Assembly: GCA_019038695.1 (NCBI GenBank)
Contig: JAHOYZ010000007.1
Span: forward strand, 287,724 to 351,723
Length of the DNA: 64,000 bases
Direction: 5' to 3'
Source of the DNA: Candidatus Zixiibacteriota bacterium
GTDB lineage: Bacteria; Zixibacteria; MSB-5A5; GN15; FEB-12
The notes beneath the pieces were generated by a model, which did no database searches, was not told the DNA's origin, and worked only from the letters and a program-made list of their open reading frames with translations. Shown piece by piece: positions 62,889-64,000 of this stretch. Each line of letters begins with the position of its first letter. Position 1 is the stretch's first letter. The position numbers were made by a program, and so were the translations under genes.

Positions 62889-63848
62889 TCACATAACCAT
62901 CGGTTGATCCCTGAACAGCGAGGATACCGACTCTTCATCAAAAATTCGCTTGACCGCTTCCCCGATCAGTTCGGAGCATGTAATTACTTCGAATTTGTCG
63001 CCCAAATGTTTGGCAGAAGTATCAATCGAATCAGTTATTATCATCTTCTTTATCGGCGATTTGTTAATACGTTCGATGGCCTGGCCGGAAAGAACCCCGT
63101 GGGTGGCGGCGGCATAAATATCTTTGACACCACGCTCCTTGAGGAAATAGGCCGCCTGGCAGAGAGTCCCGGCTGTATCGACCATGTCGTCGCGAATGAG
63201 AATGTTCTGTCCTTCGACATCGCCAATGAGATTCATCACCTTGGACTCGTTCGGACGCGGCCGTCGTTTGTCAACTATGGCCAGCTCCGCGTCAAGCGCC
63301 TTGGCAGTTACACGAGCCAGTTTGATTGAGCCGACATCAGGCGACACCAGGGTGAGATTTTTAAGCTTCATTTTGCGGAAGTAATCATTGACCAGCGTTG
63401 ATGAATACATGTGGTCATGCGGTAGATCGAAGAATCCCTGCACCTGGCTGGCATGCAAGTCCATAGTCATGACGCGGTCTGCACCGGCGGTTGTAATTAG
63501 ATTGGCCACCAGTTTTGCCGTAATAGCTACGCGCGGGCGATCTTTCCGATCGGCGCGGCCATAGCCGTAGTAAGGAAGAACGGCGGTGACTCTCATGGCC
63601 GAAGCCCGACGTGTGGCTTCGATGAGCACCAGCAATTCCATTAGGTTATCGGCCGGCGGATTCGTGGGCTGGATGATGAACACGTCGGAGCCCCGGATGT
63701 TCTCATTGATCTGCACAAAGATCTCGCCATCCGAGAATTTGGTAACTGTACAGTCAGTGAGACGAAGACCAATGTACTTGGCTATTTTTTCAGCCAGCGG
63801 TCTGTTGGCGTTGCCGGTGATTAACCTGATCTCATCGCGAACTTTCAT
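62889..63848 (-). CDS. prs: ribose-phosphate pyrophosphokinase
   Basis: 319 residues. It makes PRPP from ribose-5-phosphate and ATP, feeding purine (purF here), pyrimidine, histidine and NAD synthesis. RLTDCTVTKFSDGEIFVQI, RGSDVFIIQPTNPPADNLME, YYGYGRADRKDRPRVAI and the PRPP-binding loop ILIRDDMVDTAGTLCQAA are all intact. MDLHASQVQGFFDLPHDH is the class I metal site. The pairing with L25 (prs-rplY) is common in bacteria. GGAAG precedes the ATG. Confidence 0.97.
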   Translation of the reverse strand: MKVRDEIRLITGNANRPLAEKIAKYIGLRLTDCTVTKFSDGEIFVQINENIRGSDVFIIQPTNPPADNLMELLVLIEATRRASAMRVTAVLPYYGYGRADRKDRPRVAITAKLVANLITTAGADRVMTMDLHASQVQGFFDLPHDHMYSSTLVNDYFRKMKLKNLTLVSPDVGSIKLARVTAKALDAELAIVDKRRPRPNESKVMNLIGDVEGQNILIRDDMVDTAGTLCQAAYFLKERGVKDIYAAATHGVLSGQAIERINKSPIKKMIITDSIDTSAKHLGDKFEVITCSELIGEAVKRIFDEESVSSLFRDQPMVM

Positions 63849-63945
63849 ACGTTGCTTCCGTACCGATAGGCCAAAGCTAAACCTGATCTGAAACGACCAT
63901 AAACCGCTTCAAAGCAGGTTCTTTTCGGGCCATGAATAATTTAGC

Positions 63946-64000
63946 TGGGGCGCCAGGATTCGAACCTGGGAATGCCAGCTCCAAAGGCTGGTGTCTTACC
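63946..64000 (-). tRNA. tRNA-Gln (anticodon TTG), 5' end beyond the window
   Basis: On the minus strand the sequence reads GGTAAGACACCAGC, anticodon loop CTTTGGA giving anticodon TTG, stem GCTGG, variable CATTC, T-arm CCAGG-TTCGAAT-CCTGG and acceptor half CGCCCCA with discriminator G. The G73 with a terminal A72 is typical of tRNA-Gln. CCA is not encoded. About 20 bases at the 5' end, including most of the D-arm start, lie outside the window. Confidence 0.9.

Noticed and set aside
62849..62941. Upstream extension of L25 into prs
   Set aside because: The first 31 residues are not part of the L25 domain and overlap the end of prs.

Overview
This window looks like a chromosomal piece of an uncultured Gram-negative bacterium of the Fibrobacteres-Chlorobi-Bacteroidetes sphere, most likely candidate phylum Zixibacteria or a close relative. 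That assignment is inference. It rests on four large secreted proteins ending in the paired dockerin-like motif (I/V)[17 protein letters not shown], an MXAN_6640-type metalloprotease with a FlgD/T9SS-like tail, a TonB-type receptor, and a full 14-subunit complex I operon. GC content is close to 50 percent, and sigma-70-like TTGACA/TATAAT promoters can be seen before many transcription units.

Layout. 1-5.5 kb: the start of a secreted peptidase gene cut by the window edge, a cheD homologue, a large CHASE/PAS hybrid histidine kinase, and a convergent GAF protein carrying a kinase phosphoacceptor helix but no ATPase domain. 5.8-7.2 kb: purF. 7.4-23.4 kb: four very large exported proteins (subtilisin-like peptidase; TSP3/VCBS-repeat protein; M28 aminopeptidase with eight TSP3 repeats; a 1513-residue protein with a C39-like cysteine peptidase domain). 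All four end in dockerin-like modules, and three are followed by nearly the same terminator hairpin. 23.7-38.3 kb, minus strand: nuoABCDEFGHIJKLMN in order, with a small glutaredoxin-like gene wedged between nuoM and nuoN. 38.4-53.8 kb, minus strand: two runs of tightly packed genes (HD hydrolase, UMF1-type MFS carrier, PHP phosphoesterase, unknown; then manC, SPOR lipoprotein, tsaC, LMW phosphatase, DUF3108, deoxyhypusine-synthase-like protein, ftcD, PHP, metalloprotease, ECF S component, TonB receptor). 53.9-58.4 kb, minus strand: GNAT, two phosphotransacylases, butyrate kinase and a broken indolepyruvate/2-oxoacid ferredoxin oxidoreductase alpha gene. These look like a 2-oxoacid to acyl-CoA to acyl-phosphate to acid plus ATP route. 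58.6-64 kb: small envelope proteins, a decayed nnrD, a zinc-ribbon DUF2007 protein, then prs and the ribosomal protein L25 gene, and a tRNA-Gln cut by the window end.

The most notable observation is the gene between nuoM and nuoN. Its apparent TGA stop is followed in frame by Gly-Phe-TAG, which is the Sec-x-x-stop ending of the UXX-star (seleno)protein family. A hairpin with a GGUC loop, of the bacterial SECIS type, begins 13 nt after the TGA. The annotated stop is therefore probably a selenocysteine codon. Other points worth following up are the decayed nnrD at 60 kb, the frameshifted and truncated iorA, the shared terminator cassette of the dockerin-protein genes, and an 830-bp gene-free region with an orphan terminator before the largest gene.
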